The notes: a model not told the origin generated them from the letters alone. A DNA stretch of 8,189 nucleotides from an uncultured Clostridia bacterium (GCA_946040935.1 CAMGCN010000028.1:1-8189); one strand, 5' to 3'; positions 1-6,152 are shown, counted from the first letter of the stretch. Program-made: numbers and translations.

Positions 1-135
1 ACAGGAGACAATTTCCGCATCACTCATTTGCTCTACTTCTGTTTTCATTTTACTGAAAAATGAAGCAAAATAGTTTCGTGCGTCAGTCCCATTGAAAAAC
101 TCTTTGCTACATCCCCGTCCTGTTCTATAATACAT
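1..135 (-). CDS. Hypothetical protein, N-terminal 45 residues only (runs off the left edge)
   Basis: An open frame starts at an ATG at 135-133 and stays open to base 1. The start is supported by a good Shine-Dalgarno sequence (GGGGTGAGG) five bases upstream. The visible peptide begins MYYRTGRGCSKEFFNG and continues with an aromatic, then acidic segment ending near EQMSDAEIVSC. There is no signal peptide or membrane segment in this part, and I do not recognise the family. It lies 83 bases downstream of the putative endonuclease gene on the same strand, with no obvious promoter between them, so it may be the distal gene of the restriction-modification operon or the first gene of the next unit. 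The missing C-terminal part prevents any functional call. Confidence 0.6.
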   Translation of the reverse strand, partial: MYYRTGRGCSKEFFNGTDARNYFASFFSKMKTEVEQMSDAEIVSC

Positions 136-161
136 TTTCCTCACCCCATTTTTTCAAGCTG

Positions 162-191
162 AAGCGACCAACTATTTATGGTTGATCGCTT
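162..191 (-). repeat. 11-bp hairpin after the endonuclease gene
   Basis: The arms AAGCGACCAAC (162-172) and GTTGATCGCTT (181-191) flank an 8-base loop. Read as minus-strand RNA, the one non-Watson-Crick pair becomes a G-U wobble, so all 11 pairs form; read on the plus strand it is a C-A mismatch. The asymmetry suggests an RNA structure of the minus-strand transcript. No U-tract follows on that strand, so I do not call it an intrinsic terminator. It could be an attenuator or 3'-end stabiliser between the endonuclease gene and the next ORF. Confidence 0.5.
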
Positions 192-218
192 TTGGCTTAG
201 TCATTATTAGAGTTGCTG

Positions 219-1310
219 TTATTCTTCATCATCTTCCGCATCCATGTTCATTTCGAGTTTATAATAAATGTCGATGTCTCGAATAATTCCATCAATATCG
301 TTATTCTTTAGTTCATCTGTCCATGTTTGAAGTTCATTGATAGTAATGATTTCTTCAATGGCTTTTCGGTATCTTTCTTCCAAAACAGCCATACCGCTGG
401 AACGTTGTGCAATATACTGTTCTAAATCAGCTAAAACTCTTTTCTTGCTCTGCTTTGTTTTGATAACAAAACTAATTGGAAAGTGCATTATCTTATCAAT
501 ATCCAACAAATACTTATCGTAATTGTTGACTTCTGTCACTTGGAAGAATCTTCCTACTGGTCTCATTACAAAATCGATTCCACCATCGTTTGCATTTGTT
601 CTGCCTGTCTTAAAGAGTTCCAGTGCAACCTCGTCGATTGTATCTCGTGTATAGCCGAAAAACACCGTTACATTTTTGTAATGATTTTTCAATATAGCAT
701 AACTGATTATTTCAAAAATTCGGGCTTCCGCATCTTCAGTAAGTAAAGCGTTGATTTTGGCTTTCTTTTCAGAATAATCTGTCAGCCTTCTTAATTCTTC
801 AAGAATGCTTATCAATGCGTGGTCTTTTGCCATAAGAAGTTCTACATATCTTTTGATAATCTTGCAAGAAACCTTGCTTATATCATGACCCGCCACATAA
901 ATGTAATCTATGTGGATAAGATACTTGCCGTTATTGATGATTATTAAGTCGTTTACCGCATCTTTTATTTTATTGTGGAACTCTCCATTTACACGAGAGT
1001 TCAATGCATGGTTTTGCAACTTGCTTCCGCCATACAAACCACGGTAAAAATTGAACAGTCTCATGTAGTCATAGCCATCAAAACGACGATACTGTTCTTT
1101 CTTTTCATAAAAATCGTCTTGATAAAAATACAGTATGGAATAAATGGCGTAGATATTGGCTAAACTCCTACGAGTTTTACTGTTTCCATGTACAGCTTTC
1201 ATTTTCTTATCCAGATATTGAAGCATCGGACTATTATCATAGACTTTCTGGAAATCTTTTGGATATTCATTTTTCAATATCTCAGCAACAAATGCTTCTG
1301 TAATTTTCAT
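219..1310 (-). CDS. Putative type II restriction endonuclease, cognate to the YhdJ-like methyltransferase
   Basis: A 363-aa soluble protein with no signal peptide or membrane helices. I do not recognise a named family, so the role comes mainly from context: it starts one base after the stop of a DNA adenine methyltransferase gene, behind a controller gene. A plausible PD-(D/E)XK nuclease core is visible in the second half: E196 and E200 in EARIFE, then D242-GGI-D246, then after ten residues Q257-V-T-E260 in FFQVTE. This resembles the GGxD...QxK pattern of many nucleases, with the usual lysine replaced. The N-terminal half (1-190) is basic and helical-looking and may bind DNA; the C-terminus is very acidic. 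I chose the ATG at 1310 because AGAGGTG lies six bases upstream; the in-frame GTG at 1319 falls inside that ribosome binding site. If the methyltransferase recognises ATGCAT, this enzyme should be an NsiI/AvaIII isoschizomer. A non-nuclease accessory role remains possible. Confidence 0.72.
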   Translation of the reverse strand: MKITEAFVAEILKNEYPKDFQKVYDNSPMLQYLDKKMKAVHGNSKTRRSLANIYAIYSILYFYQDDFYEKKEQYRRFDGYDYMRLFNFYRGLYGGSKLQNHALNSRVNGEFHNKIKDAVNDLIIINNGKYLIHIDYIYVAGHDISKVSCKIIKRYVELLMAKDHALISILEELRRLTDYSEKKAKINALLTEDAEARIFEIISYAILKNHYKNVTVFFGYTRDTIDEVALELFKTGRTNANDGGIDFVMRPVGRFFQVTEVNNYDKYLLDIDKIMHFPISFVIKTKQSKKRVLADLEQYIAQRSSGMAVLEERYRKAIEEIITINELQTWTDELKNNDIDGIIRDIDIYYKLEMNMDAEDDEE

Positions 1311-1311
1311 G

Positions 1312-2286
1312 TTATTCACCTCTTACATATTTTGACTTGGCATTGGTCTTTCTAGTTTTGACTTTTTCAAGACTTTTTCCGTTTCTTTCTGTCGCAATAC
1401 CAGTACGCCTTAATCCAATTTCGTAGTATTCCTCGTTCAAATCAATTCCAACACCAACACGTCCCAAGCGTACTGCCATAGCAGATGTTGTGAAAGAACC
1501 TGAAAACGGATCAAGAACTACATCTCCCGGATTAGAGGAAGCTTTGACAACGCGTTCAAGTAACGCTTCTGGTTTTTGTGTTGGATGATTCTCGTATTCA
1601 TCCATCTTGAATCTTACACGACTGAAATTCCAAACATTTCCCGGAACTTTTTCTGTACTATACGGTTGCGGTGGATTTTTCCTATAATCTATTAGTTTCC
1701 TCTTTGCACCCGTCTTTGCTTCGACAAGAATATCCTCATGATTGAAAATGTAAGAAGCCTTTTTGTTTTTGTTAATCATTAAGATAGGTTCATAGAGAGA
1801 GCCATACATTTTCTTGGACTGAACTCCAGAGCTATCATACGCCCAAATAATTCGACACAACACATTGTATTTTTCAGAAACATATACATCCAAGTAGGAC
1901 ATATGTTGTGTCGCTGTCATAAAATACATAGACCCTGTATCAGAAAGAACTCGCATACATTCATCAATCCATGTTTTGCACCATTCTATGTAAGCATGCA
2001 CGCTTTCCCATTTGTCACTATTGTTTCCAAAATCTTTACCTATATTGTACGGAGCATCGGCGAAAATAAGTTGAACGGATTTATCTTTCATCTTTTTAAG
2101 AACAGAAAGACTTTCTCCGAGAATTGCCAATGAGTTATTGCTTCTCATGTTTTCTTCAGTTAATGGTTCAGAAAACAATTTATCAAAATCAAATACTACT
2201 TCTGGATATACTTTGAAAGATGCTTCTTCAACCTCTAAAACATCGTCAAAAGTAAGAACCATTTGTCCATCGCTAATCATACTCAT
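1312..2286 (-). CDS. DNA adenine-N6 methyltransferase, beta class, YhdJ/M.EcoKII-like (predicted target ATGCAT)
   Basis: This 324-aa protein should transfer a methyl group from S-adenosylmethionine to adenine N6 in DNA, protecting host sites from the neighbouring nuclease. Catalytic motif IV is D77-A-P-Y80 (canonical DPPY with P changed to A), followed by NIGK. The SAM-binding motif I, DPFSGSFTT, is near the C-terminus at 259-267. This motif order, with the target recognition region between (about 145-235), defines the beta class. Segments such as YDSSGVQ (150-156), LVEAKTG (187-193), IDYRKNPPQPY (199-209), VPGNVW (214-219) and ENHPTQKPEALL (232-243) match E. coli YhdJ as I remember it, including the recognition region, so ATGCAT is the likely target. 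The start at 2286 has AGGAAGGT just upstream and leaves one base after the controller stop; a longer in-frame start at 2337 would overlap the controller gene and add 17 unlikely residues. Methylation activity is near certain; the exact target is inferred. Confidence 0.93.
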   Translation of the reverse strand: MSMISDGQMVLTFDDVLEVEEASFKVYPEVVFDFDKLFSEPLTEENMRSNNSLAILGESLSVLKKMKDKSVQLIFADAPYNIGKDFGNNSDKWESVHAYIEWCKTWIDECMRVLSDTGSMYFMTATQHMSYLDVYVSEKYNVLCRIIWAYDSSGVQSKKMYGSLYEPILMINKNKKASYIFNHEDILVEAKTGAKRKLIDYRKNPPQPYSTEKVPGNVWNFSRVRFKMDEYENHPTQKPEALLERVVKASSNPGDVVLDPFSGSFTTSAMAVRLGRVGVGIDLNEEYYEIGLRRTGIATERNGKSLEKVKTRKTNAKSKYVRGE

Positions 2287-2287
2287 A

Positions 2288-2509
2288 TTAGTTACCTTCC
2301 TGTGATAATTGCTGATTAAACTCAAGAATATCATCAACCTTACAATCTAATGTTAAGCATATTTTTTCTATGCTTTCTAACGAAACATATTGGTCACGTC
2401 TGAGGCGAGTTAAGATATTAGCACTAAAGCCTGCCATATCGCTCAGTTCAGAAGTGGCGATACCTCGGTCTATCAGCAAGTGAAATAATTTTTTATATGT
2501 TACAGCCAT
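2288..2509 (-). CDS. Small XRE/Cro-C1 family HTH regulator, probable restriction-modification controller (C protein)
   Basis: A 73-aa cytosolic DNA-binding protein consisting almost entirely of one helix-turn-helix domain. Residues 19-40 (TSELSDMAGF...LTRLRRDQ) form the likely helix 2-turn-helix 3 with the recognition helix, and SLESIEKIC followed by LDCKVDDILEF (53-64) is the conserved tail of small XRE regulators of the YozG type. The start at 2509 is fixed by an excellent AAGGAGG five bases upstream; an in-frame ATG at 2572 lies inside the promoter -35 box and is not used. It is the first gene of the operon, with the methyltransferase starting one base after its stop. Many type II systems begin with such a controller, which times endonuclease expression after entry into a new host. 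Candidate operators overlap its own promoter. The DNA-binding fold is clear; the controller role is inferred from position. Confidence 0.88.
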   Translation of the reverse strand: MAVTYKKLFHLLIDRGIATSELSDMAGFSANILTRLRRDQYVSLESIEKICLTLDCKVDDILEFNQQLSQEGN

Positions 2510-2525
2510 ACAGTCCTCCTTGCCA

Positions 2526-2563
2526 TGATATTCACTGCTTAATAGCATATCACGAAAATGTGA
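2526..2563 (-). promoter_or_regulatory. Candidate operator cluster for the controller protein
   Basis: Several half-sites cluster over the -10 box and transcription start. TGATAT (2526-2531) and ATATCA (2547-2552) form an inverted repeat with a 15-base gap, so the half-sites are 21 bp apart (two helical turns). Inside it, TGCT-TAAT-AGCA (2536-2547) is a second dyad. TCAC (2550-2553) with GTGA (2560-2563) is a third, within the promoter spacer, and TCAC also occurs at 2532-2535. The placement suits autoregulation. Short AT-rich dyads can arise by chance, so confidence is limited. Confidence 0.4.
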
Positions 2564-2572
2564 ATTTTTCAA
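2544..2572 (-). promoter_or_regulatory. Sigma-70/SigA-type promoter of the restriction-modification operon
   Basis: On the minus strand TTGAAA (2572-2567) is followed by exactly 17 bases and TATGCT (2549-2544), with TG one base upstream of the -10 hexamer (extended -10). Transcription should start near 2537, giving a leader of about 28 nt before the controller ATG at 2509. No other comparable promoter was seen in front of the methyltransferase or endonuclease genes, so the three genes are probably one transcript. Confidence 0.72.
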
Positions 2573-2666
2573 CCATTCGTTAATACTGAATTTGAACTTT
2601 CTGTTCCGTAAACGGTGTTTTTGATGAAATGAGCATAGTTGATACTTTATATTTCCTTATGTAATT

Positions 2667-2706
2667 GCGGTCAAAGCATCGGATACAGACCAGACATTTT
2701 GACCGC
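2667..2706. repeat. 9-bp inverted repeat with 22-base loop
   Basis: The arms GCGGTCAAA (2667-2675) and TTTGACCGC (2698-2706) are perfectly complementary around a 22-base loop. There is no U-tract on either strand, so it is not a typical terminator. It sits four bases from a second inverted repeat at 2711-2743. Confidence 0.55.
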
Positions 2707-2710
2707 CTAT

Positions 2711-2743
2711 TTCCCAAAATCAATATATTTTCAATTTTGGGAA
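2711..2743. repeat. 10-bp perfect inverted repeat
   Basis: The arms TTCCCAAAAT (2711-2720) and ATTTTGGGAA (2734-2743) pair perfectly around a 13-base AT-rich loop. Neither side is followed by a clean U-tract, so a terminator role is weak; a protein-binding site or relic structure is possible. Confidence 0.55.
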
Positions 2744-2848
2744 GTGAGTTTCAAGGAAGTTCTGATTTAACGATAAAATACAAAGATTAAAGGGTTTCGT
2801 TAATTCTATCGTTCATTAGTAAAAGATTTCAGAAAAACTGTATGACGA

Positions 2849-2883
2849 ATACCGTTTTTACGCCGGCGGAGTATAAACGGTAT
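2849..2883. repeat. Long inverted repeat with a GC-rich loop
   Basis: The arms ATACCGTTT (2849-2857) and AAACGGTAT (2875-2883) pair perfectly; after one T-T mismatch three more pairs form (TAC with GTA). The apical loop holds GCCGGC, itself a palindrome, in otherwise AT-rich DNA. A related short dyad, CCGTAAACGG, occurs near 2606. No U-tract follows. This could be an element end, a recombination site or a structured RNA; nothing visible decides between these. Confidence 0.55.
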
Positions 2884-3199
2884 GCTCGCTAAGAATAAAC
2901 ACTTGATTTACAATTTAACAGTATTACAAACAGTTTTTCCACTTTATTCGATGAATTTAGAGGTCTGAAAAAATCAATACAAAAAGGCGTAATCCCATAT
3001 TTTGAGATTGCACCGTCATTTCTAAAATACTTCCTTATTACCCCTATCAAAAGTCCCGGGCGGATGTTTTAATATGCTGAAATAATATAACATGCGGATA
3101 CAAATAAACGAAGGGGTATTTCTTAAAAATCGGGAATGATTATTTTGCAGTTACATATACCCTGCACAGCGGCCGTTTTATAATATTTACAGTACTCTT

Positions 3200-3244
3200 A
3201 AAATAAATAAAGAAGATACAACCGCTTTCAGTCGTATCTTCTTT
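3200..3244 (-). terminator. Intrinsic terminator of the PEP carboxykinase gene
   Basis: On the minus strand AAAGAAGATACGAC pairs with GUUGUAUCUUCUUU (14 pairs, one G-U wobble) around an 8-base loop at 3223-3230, followed by a U-rich tail (TATTTATTTT). It begins 51 bases after the pckG stop. The wobble pair is a mismatch on the plus strand, which fits a minus-strand role, although the plus-strand side is also followed by TTTTATTATT and could act in both directions. Confidence 0.88.
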
Positions 3245-3295
3245 TATTATTAATAAATTCGCTTTTCAGTCCGTGCAGGATAAGCACATACAGAA

Positions 3296-5092
3296 TTACT
3301 TATCGAGATTTGCTTCGAGTACGGCAAGCTCGTCGTACATTTCCTGAGGAACATGATCGCCGACCTGCTTATAGAACTCTTTGATATTCTCGATATCTTC
3401 TTTCCAGCTTTCCTTATCGACTGTGAGAAGTCCCTTTATCGTATCAAGAGTTACACCGTCAAGACCTTCAATGTTGATATCCTCCGGTTTCGGAACGTAA
3501 CCGATAGCGGTCTCAACTGCGTCTACCTTGCCCTCGCAGCGAGCGAGTATCCAAAGGAGGACTCTCATATTGTCGCCGAATCCCGGCCAGATGAAGTGTC
3601 CCTCGTCGTCGGTACGGAACCAGTTAACGTGGAAAATCATCGGAGGATTAGGGATCTTCTTGCCCATTTCAAGCCAGTGAGCCCAATAGTCTCCCATGTT
3701 GTAGCCTACGAAAGGTCTCATAGCCATAGGATCGCGGCGTACAACTCCGATTGCGCCTGCGGCAGCCGCCGTAGTCTCGGACGCCATGATAGAGCCGACG
3801 AAGGTGCCGTGCTGCCAGTTTCTCGACTGGTAAACCAGCGGAGCGGTCTTGGCACGTCTGCCGCCGAATATTATCGCGGATACCGGTACGCCCTTGAGGG
3901 AATCAAATTCGCTTGAGAGACAGGGGCAGTTCTTTGCCATAGCTGTAAATCTTGAGTTGGGGTGTGCGCCTGAAGTGTTGATTTTATCAGCCTTGTCGTA
4001 GGTTCTGTAGTCCCACTTCTCGCCTTTCCAGTTGAGAGCGTTCTTGGGCGGGTTGTCATCAAGGCCTTCCCACCATACCGTATTGTTGTCTATATCGTAG
4101 CATACGTTTGTAAAGATAGTGTCTTTTTTAGTAGTGGCAAGTGCATTGGGGTTGGACTTTTCATTAGTTCCGGGAGCAACGCCGAAGAAGCCGTTTTCAG
4201 GGTTGACAGCGTAAAGACGTCCGTCCTCTTTGTTTACACGGAGCCATGCGATGTCGTCGCCGACAGTCCATACCTTGTAACCCTTTTTCTTGAATACTTC
4301 GGGCGGAATGAGCATTGCGAGGTTTGTCTTACCGCACGCAGACGGGAATGCCGCCGTAACATACTTGATATCTCCGTCAGGATATTCGAGACCGAGTATG
4401 AGCATGTGTTCAGCCATCCATCCCTCTTTGCGTCCGAGGTAGGAAGCGATACGAAGTGCAAAGCACTTCTTTCCGAGAAGAACATTTCCGCCGTAAGCAG
4501 AGTTAACGCTCATTATTGTGTTGTCCTGCGGGAAGTGAGTGATATATCTGTTTTCCGCGTCACAGTCGGCAGTTGCATGAAGTCCCTTGATATAGTCGGG
4601 GCTGTCGCCGAGAGCGTCTATAACATTTTTGCCGACTCTTGTCATAATAAGCATATTAAGAACAACGTAAATAGAGTCGGTGAGCTCTATGCCTATCTTT
4701 GCAAAGTCAGAACCTACTACGCCCATTGAATAGGGAATAACATACATGGTTTTACCCTTCATTGAGCCGGTATAAAGCTTTTTCAGCTTATCATACATTT
4801 CATTCGGATCCATCCAGTTGTTGATGTTGCCCGCTTCTTCTTTCGTGGGTGTGCAGATAAAAGTTCTGCCCTCAACACGAGCAACGTCGTTTACTGCAGT
4901 TCTGTGTAAATAGCAGTTAGGAAGAAGCTCTTCGTTGAGCTTGGTGAGCTCGCCCGTAGAGCATGCCTCTGCGCGAAGCGCCTCTGCCTGCTCATCAGTG
5001 CCGTCGATCCAGACAATTCTGTCCGGCTGTGTCATAGCGGCCATCTCGTCAATCCAAGAATTTACATACTTGTTTTCAGTCATACTGACCAT
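3296..5092 (-). CDS. pckG: Phosphoenolpyruvate carboxykinase, GTP-dependent
   Basis: A 598-aa cytosolic enzyme interconverting oxaloacetate + GTP and PEP + CO2 + GDP, used for gluconeogenesis or, in fermenting anaerobes, for anaplerotic CO2 fixation. Length and motifs match the GTP family: R72 in the substrate-binding ARVEG; SAYGGN at 198-203; K208/K209 and H229 as likely metal ligands; the GTP-type P-loop FPSACGKT at 249-256 with the reactive C253; the kinase-2 motif VGDDIAWL at 277-284; NPENGFFGVAPGT at 297-309; and FGGRR at 409-413. ATP-dependent enzymes lack the ACGKT cysteine form and are shorter. I chose the ATG at 5092 because GGAGGA lies seven bases upstream; the frame stays open to 5173, but that stretch runs through the leader up to the -10 box. 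The gene has its own promoter and terminator, so it is probably monocistronic. All key residues are intact. Confidence 0.97.
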   Translation of the reverse strand: MVSMTENKYVNSWIDEMAAMTQPDRIVWIDGTDEQAEALRAEACSTGELTKLNEELLPNCYLHRTAVNDVARVEGRTFICTPTKEEAGNINNWMDPNEMYDKLKKLYTGSMKGKTMYVIPYSMGVVGSDFAKIGIELTDSIYVVLNMLIMTRVGKNVIDALGDSPDYIKGLHATADCDAENRYITHFPQDNTIMSVNSAYGGNVLLGKKCFALRIASYLGRKEGWMAEHMLILGLEYPDGDIKYVTAAFPSACGKTNLAMLIPPEVFKKKGYKVWTVGDDIAWLRVNKEDGRLYAVNPENGFFGVAPGTNEKSNPNALATTKKDTIFTNVCYDIDNNTVWWEGLDDNPPKNALNWKGEKWDYRTYDKADKINTSGAHPNSRFTAMAKNCPCLSSEFDSLKGVPVSAIIFGGRRAKTAPLVYQSRNWQHGTFVGSIMASETTAAAAGAIGVVRRDPMAMRPFVGYNMGDYWAHWLEMGKKIPNPPMIFHVNWFRTDDEGHFIWPGFGDNMRVLLWILARCEGKVDAVETAIGYVPKPEDINIEGLDGVTLDTIKGLLTVDKESWKEDIENIKEFYKQVGDHVPQEMYDELAVLEANLDK

Positions 5093-5178
5093 TATATTGT
5101 CCTCCGTTTTGATAATATTAACAATACTTACGGCAGCCGTTGAAGAAAAAAATTCATTTCCAACTTTCGCCAATATAC

Positions 5179-5207
5179 ATTATATAGCCTATTATTCAAT
5201 TTTTCAA
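5179..5207 (-). promoter_or_regulatory. SigA-type promoter of pckG
   Basis: TTGAAA (5207-5202), a spacer of exactly 17 bases and a consensus TATAAT (5184-5179) lie in the 143-base AT-rich gap between rsmA and pckG. Transcription should start near 5172, leaving a leader of about 80 nt. The leader contains a run of T and a GGAGG site but no structure I would call a riboswitch. I saw no convincing catabolite-repression (cre) site. Confidence 0.8.
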
Positions 5208-5235
5208 TATAGTTTACCCCAAAATTTACAAAAAA

Positions 5236-6084
5236 TTATTTTATTTTCGATATTTTGTTTTCAACCAGGGCAAAATCCGCCGCAGAAAGTTTTTCTCCTC
5301 TCACGTCGGCAGGAAAGCCGCAGTCGGTTATTATCTCGCACATTTGCTGCTTCGATAAAGAAAATTCTCCGGAAAGAGTGTTAACCAAGGTCTTTCTCCT
5401 CATACCGAAGGCCGCCTTGATTATCCTGAAAAAATTTTCCTTTGATTTCACCTGATAGGGGCAATTTTCGTAAACATCTATTCTCACAACGGCAGAATCC
5501 ACCTTTGGCGCGGGCATAAACAACCCTGCGCTTACCTTAAAGGCTCTGTGGGCTTTGCCGTAATATGCTATCGCCGCGCTTATGGAACCGTAGTCGGCGC
5601 TTCCCGCCTCGGCGCATATTCTGTCGGCTACCTCCTTTTGTACCATAACCGTTACCCTCTCGAGGGGTATTCCCGACTCAAAAATCTTCATTAAAATAGG
5701 AGTGGTGATATAATAGGGCAAATTCGCGCATACACAAACTTTTTTCCCGTTAAAATTCTCTTTTACAAGCGAGACAAGATCGGTCTTCATGATATCGGCG
5801 TTTATCACCGTCACGTTGTCAAAGTCGGAAAGGGTTTGCTCAAGTACGGGAATGAGGTCACTGTCTATTTCCACCGCCACGACCTTTTTTGCCCTCTTTG
5901 CAAGTTCTCTTGTAAGAGTGCCGATGCCCGGCCCGATTTCCAGCACATACTCGCCCGCCCCTGTTTCAGCGGTTTTACACGGCACAGCCTCGTTTATAAG
6001 AAAATTCTGTCCCAGACTTTTTTTGAAAGACAGCCCGTTTTCACTCATTATATTTTTAACTGTGGATATATCAGTAAGTCTCAT
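5236..6084 (-). CDS. rsmA: 16S rRNA (adenine1518/1519-N6)-dimethyltransferase RsmA/KsgA
   Basis: A 282-aa Rossmann-fold methyltransferase that dimethylates two adjacent adenines in the loop of helix 45 of 16S rRNA late in 30S assembly; loss gives kasugamycin resistance in other bacteria. Family signatures are intact: SLGQNFL (23-29), SAM-binding motif I VLEIGPGIGTLT (47-58), the acidic ribose-binding VEID (71-74), ADIM (96-99), catalytic motif IV NLPYYITTP (121-129), FMPAPKVDSAVV (189-200) and FGMRRKTLVN (226-235). The length is typical. The start is the ATG at 6084 with AAGGAG five bases upstream. Its promoter lies in the divergent region shared with the GH20 gene. A terminator after the stop is not evident, so some read-through into pckG is possible. 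Erm-type 23S methyltransferases share the fold, but the C-terminal domain signatures favour RsmA. Confidence 0.97.
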   Translation of the reverse strand: MRLTDISTVKNIMSENGLSFKKSLGQNFLINEAVPCKTAETGAGEYVLEIGPGIGTLTRELAKRAKKVVAVEIDSDLIPVLEQTLSDFDNVTVINADIMKTDLVSLVKENFNGKKVCVCANLPYYITTPILMKIFESGIPLERVTVMVQKEVADRICAEAGSADYGSISAAIAYYGKAHRAFKVSAGLFMPAPKVDSAVVRIDVYENCPYQVKSKENFFRIIKAAFGMRRKTLVNTLSGEFSLSKQQMCEIITDCGFPADVRGEKLSAADFALVENKISKIK

Positions 6085-6093
6085 AAATACTCC

Positions 6094-6122
6094 TTGACTT
6101 TGATTTTTCCTTATGATATCAT
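6094..6122 (+). promoter_or_regulatory. Predicted promoter of the GH20 gene
   Basis: TTGACT (6094-6099), a 17-base spacer and TATCAT (6117-6122) with a TG one base upstream (extended -10) read toward the GH20 gene. Transcription should start near 6129, giving a leader of about 75 nt that carries the palindrome at 6142-6157. The -35 box falls between the rsmA ribosome binding site and the predicted rsmA start, so the two divergent promoters overlap. Confidence 0.6.
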
Positions 6123-6123
6123 T

Positions 6124-6152
6124 ATTTTACCATATATTTAATCGGGTTGCAA
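6124..6152 (-). promoter_or_regulatory. Predicted promoter of rsmA
   Basis: On the minus strand TTGCAA (6152-6147), a 17-base spacer and TAAAAT (6129-6124) with an upstream TG (extended -10) point to rsmA. The predicted start is near 6117, about 32 nt before the ATG. The -35 box is the centre of the 16-bp palindrome, so a protein bound there would compete with RNA polymerase. The -10 is separated by one base from that of the opposing promoter. Confidence 0.65.

Larger units (their letters stand above)
2573..3208. other. Non-coding interval of about 640 bases with inverted repeats
   Basis: I find no open frame with a plausible start and ribosome binding site on either strand. The interval is AT-rich and holds three strong inverted repeats in its left half (listed separately). 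The right half (about 2890-3195) has no clear structure; one 59-codon minus-strand stretch is open but lacks a start codon. It separates the terminator of the PEP carboxykinase gene from the promoter of the restriction-modification operon. It may be the scar or flank of an inserted module, but no integrase, transposase or target-site duplication is visible. Confidence 0.55.

Noticed and set aside
1004..1009. An ATGCAT site within the putative endonuclease gene, the only one I saw in the window.
   Set aside because: One site where about two are expected by chance is not evidence for site avoidance or regulation.
2651..2745. A short minus-strand frame ending in GGQNVWSVSDALTAIT that looks protein-like.
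   Set aside because: It is bounded by a stop within about 20 codons, has no start signal and overlaps the inverted repeats. I could not tie it to a known protein.
2889..3068. A 59-codon open minus-strand stretch in the non-coding interval (containing GVIRKYFRNDGAISKYGIT).
   Set aside because: It has no ATG or GTG start and no convincing ribosome binding site. It could be a gene remnant or translated repeat, but nothing in the sequence supports calling a gene.
3353..3916. Long plus-strand ORF of 187 residues.
   Set aside because: It is wholly antisense to pckG, which has all family motifs, and shows no promoter or ribosome binding site.
5093..5172. Possible riboswitch or structured leader upstream of pckG.
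   Set aside because: Only short, weak pairings are visible and no known riboswitch core could be recognised.
5093..5173. N-terminal extension of PEP carboxykinase by 27 residues.
   Set aside because: The extended start lies just at the predicted transcription start, without a ribosome binding site, while a strong GGAGGA precedes the ATG at 5092.
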